A stretch of 5,774 bases of DNA from Solobacterium sp. GTDB lineage: Bacteria > Bacillota_I > Bacilli_A > Erysipelotrichales > Erysipelotrichaceae. Within the stretch, counting starts at the first letter, position 1. Each line of letters begins with the position of its first letter. Under the pieces are notes generated by a model. That model did not search any database. It saw only the letters and a list, made by a program, of their open reading frames with translations, and had not been told where the DNA came from. Shown here one piece after another: positions 5,751 through 5,774 of the stretch. The position numbers and the translations under genes were made by a program. The stretch covers positions 1 to 5,774 of the forward strand of contig JAFWCP010000357.1 of NCBI GenBank assembly GCA_017536845.1, read 5' to 3'.

Positions 5751-5774
5751 TGGAAGAACTGCTCTACAGGCCGC
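5750..5774 (+). CDS. Start of a translationally coupled downstream gene (partial)
   Basis: An ATG at 5750-5752 overlaps the TGA stop of the DUF2200-DUF1801 gene by one base (TGATG). It is preceded by AAGGAG inside that gene's last codons, with GGAG ending eight bases upstream. The visible peptide is MEELLYRP before the window ends, too short to identify. The overlap and well-spaced ribosome binding site make a real gene likely and place it in one operon with the fusion gene. Confidence 0.65.

Overview
The window reads as a chromosomal stretch of a low-to-mid GC (about 50% by eye) Gram-positive anaerobe of the Bacillota, most likely near the Erysipelotrichia or Clostridia. The pointers are strong AGGAGG-type ribosome binding sites, compact intergenic gaps, tight intrinsic terminators, and a large lipoprotein flavin reductase of the kind common in gut Bacillota. 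The taxonomic placement is inference from gene style, not from a marker gene.

Layout, left to right. Bases 2-46 hold what looks like the 3' end of a rightward gene, followed by a bidirectional terminator at 50-73. A leftward MBL-fold metallo-hydrolase (72-830) follows. It is divergent from a rightward Ig-like-domain esterase (964-2316), and the gap between them carries a promoter for each. The esterase converges on a leftward 848-residue lipoprotein (2422-4968). The 105-base gap between these two holds one terminator per direction. The lipoprotein is divergent from a rightward DUF2200-DUF1801 fusion protein (5064-5750). The last gene overlaps the start of a further gene by one base (5750 onward, cut by the window edge).

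The most interesting gene is the lipoprotein. It has a lipobox at Cys21, two tandem FMN-binding domains with covalent-flavinylation motifs (SGST, then SGAT), and a C-terminal FAD-dependent fumarate-reductase-like domain. This matches the flavin-based extracellular reductases that Gram-positive gut bacteria use for anaerobic respiration on small unsaturated acids. The catalytic arginine and the residues binding one carboxylate are conserved. The positions that make the classic enzyme specific for fumarate are replaced, and there is a large insertion in the region that forms the substrate cap. It is therefore probably a respiratory ene-reductase for an acceptor that cannot be named from the sequence. 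No electron-delivery genes (NADH dehydrogenase, flavin transferase ApbE, membrane quinone parts) lie in the window, so it would draw on a system encoded elsewhere.

The other genes look like independent housekeeping or accessory units: two hydrolases without a visible shared pathway, and a fused small protein whose second half belongs to the family of the Bacillus frataxin-like YdhG. At the divergent lipoprotein/DUF2200 promoter the two -10 elements overlap on opposite strands in a near-symmetric sequence, which may couple their transcription. No mobile elements, CRISPR arrays, tRNA or rRNA genes were seen, and no stretch over 300 bases is without a gene.
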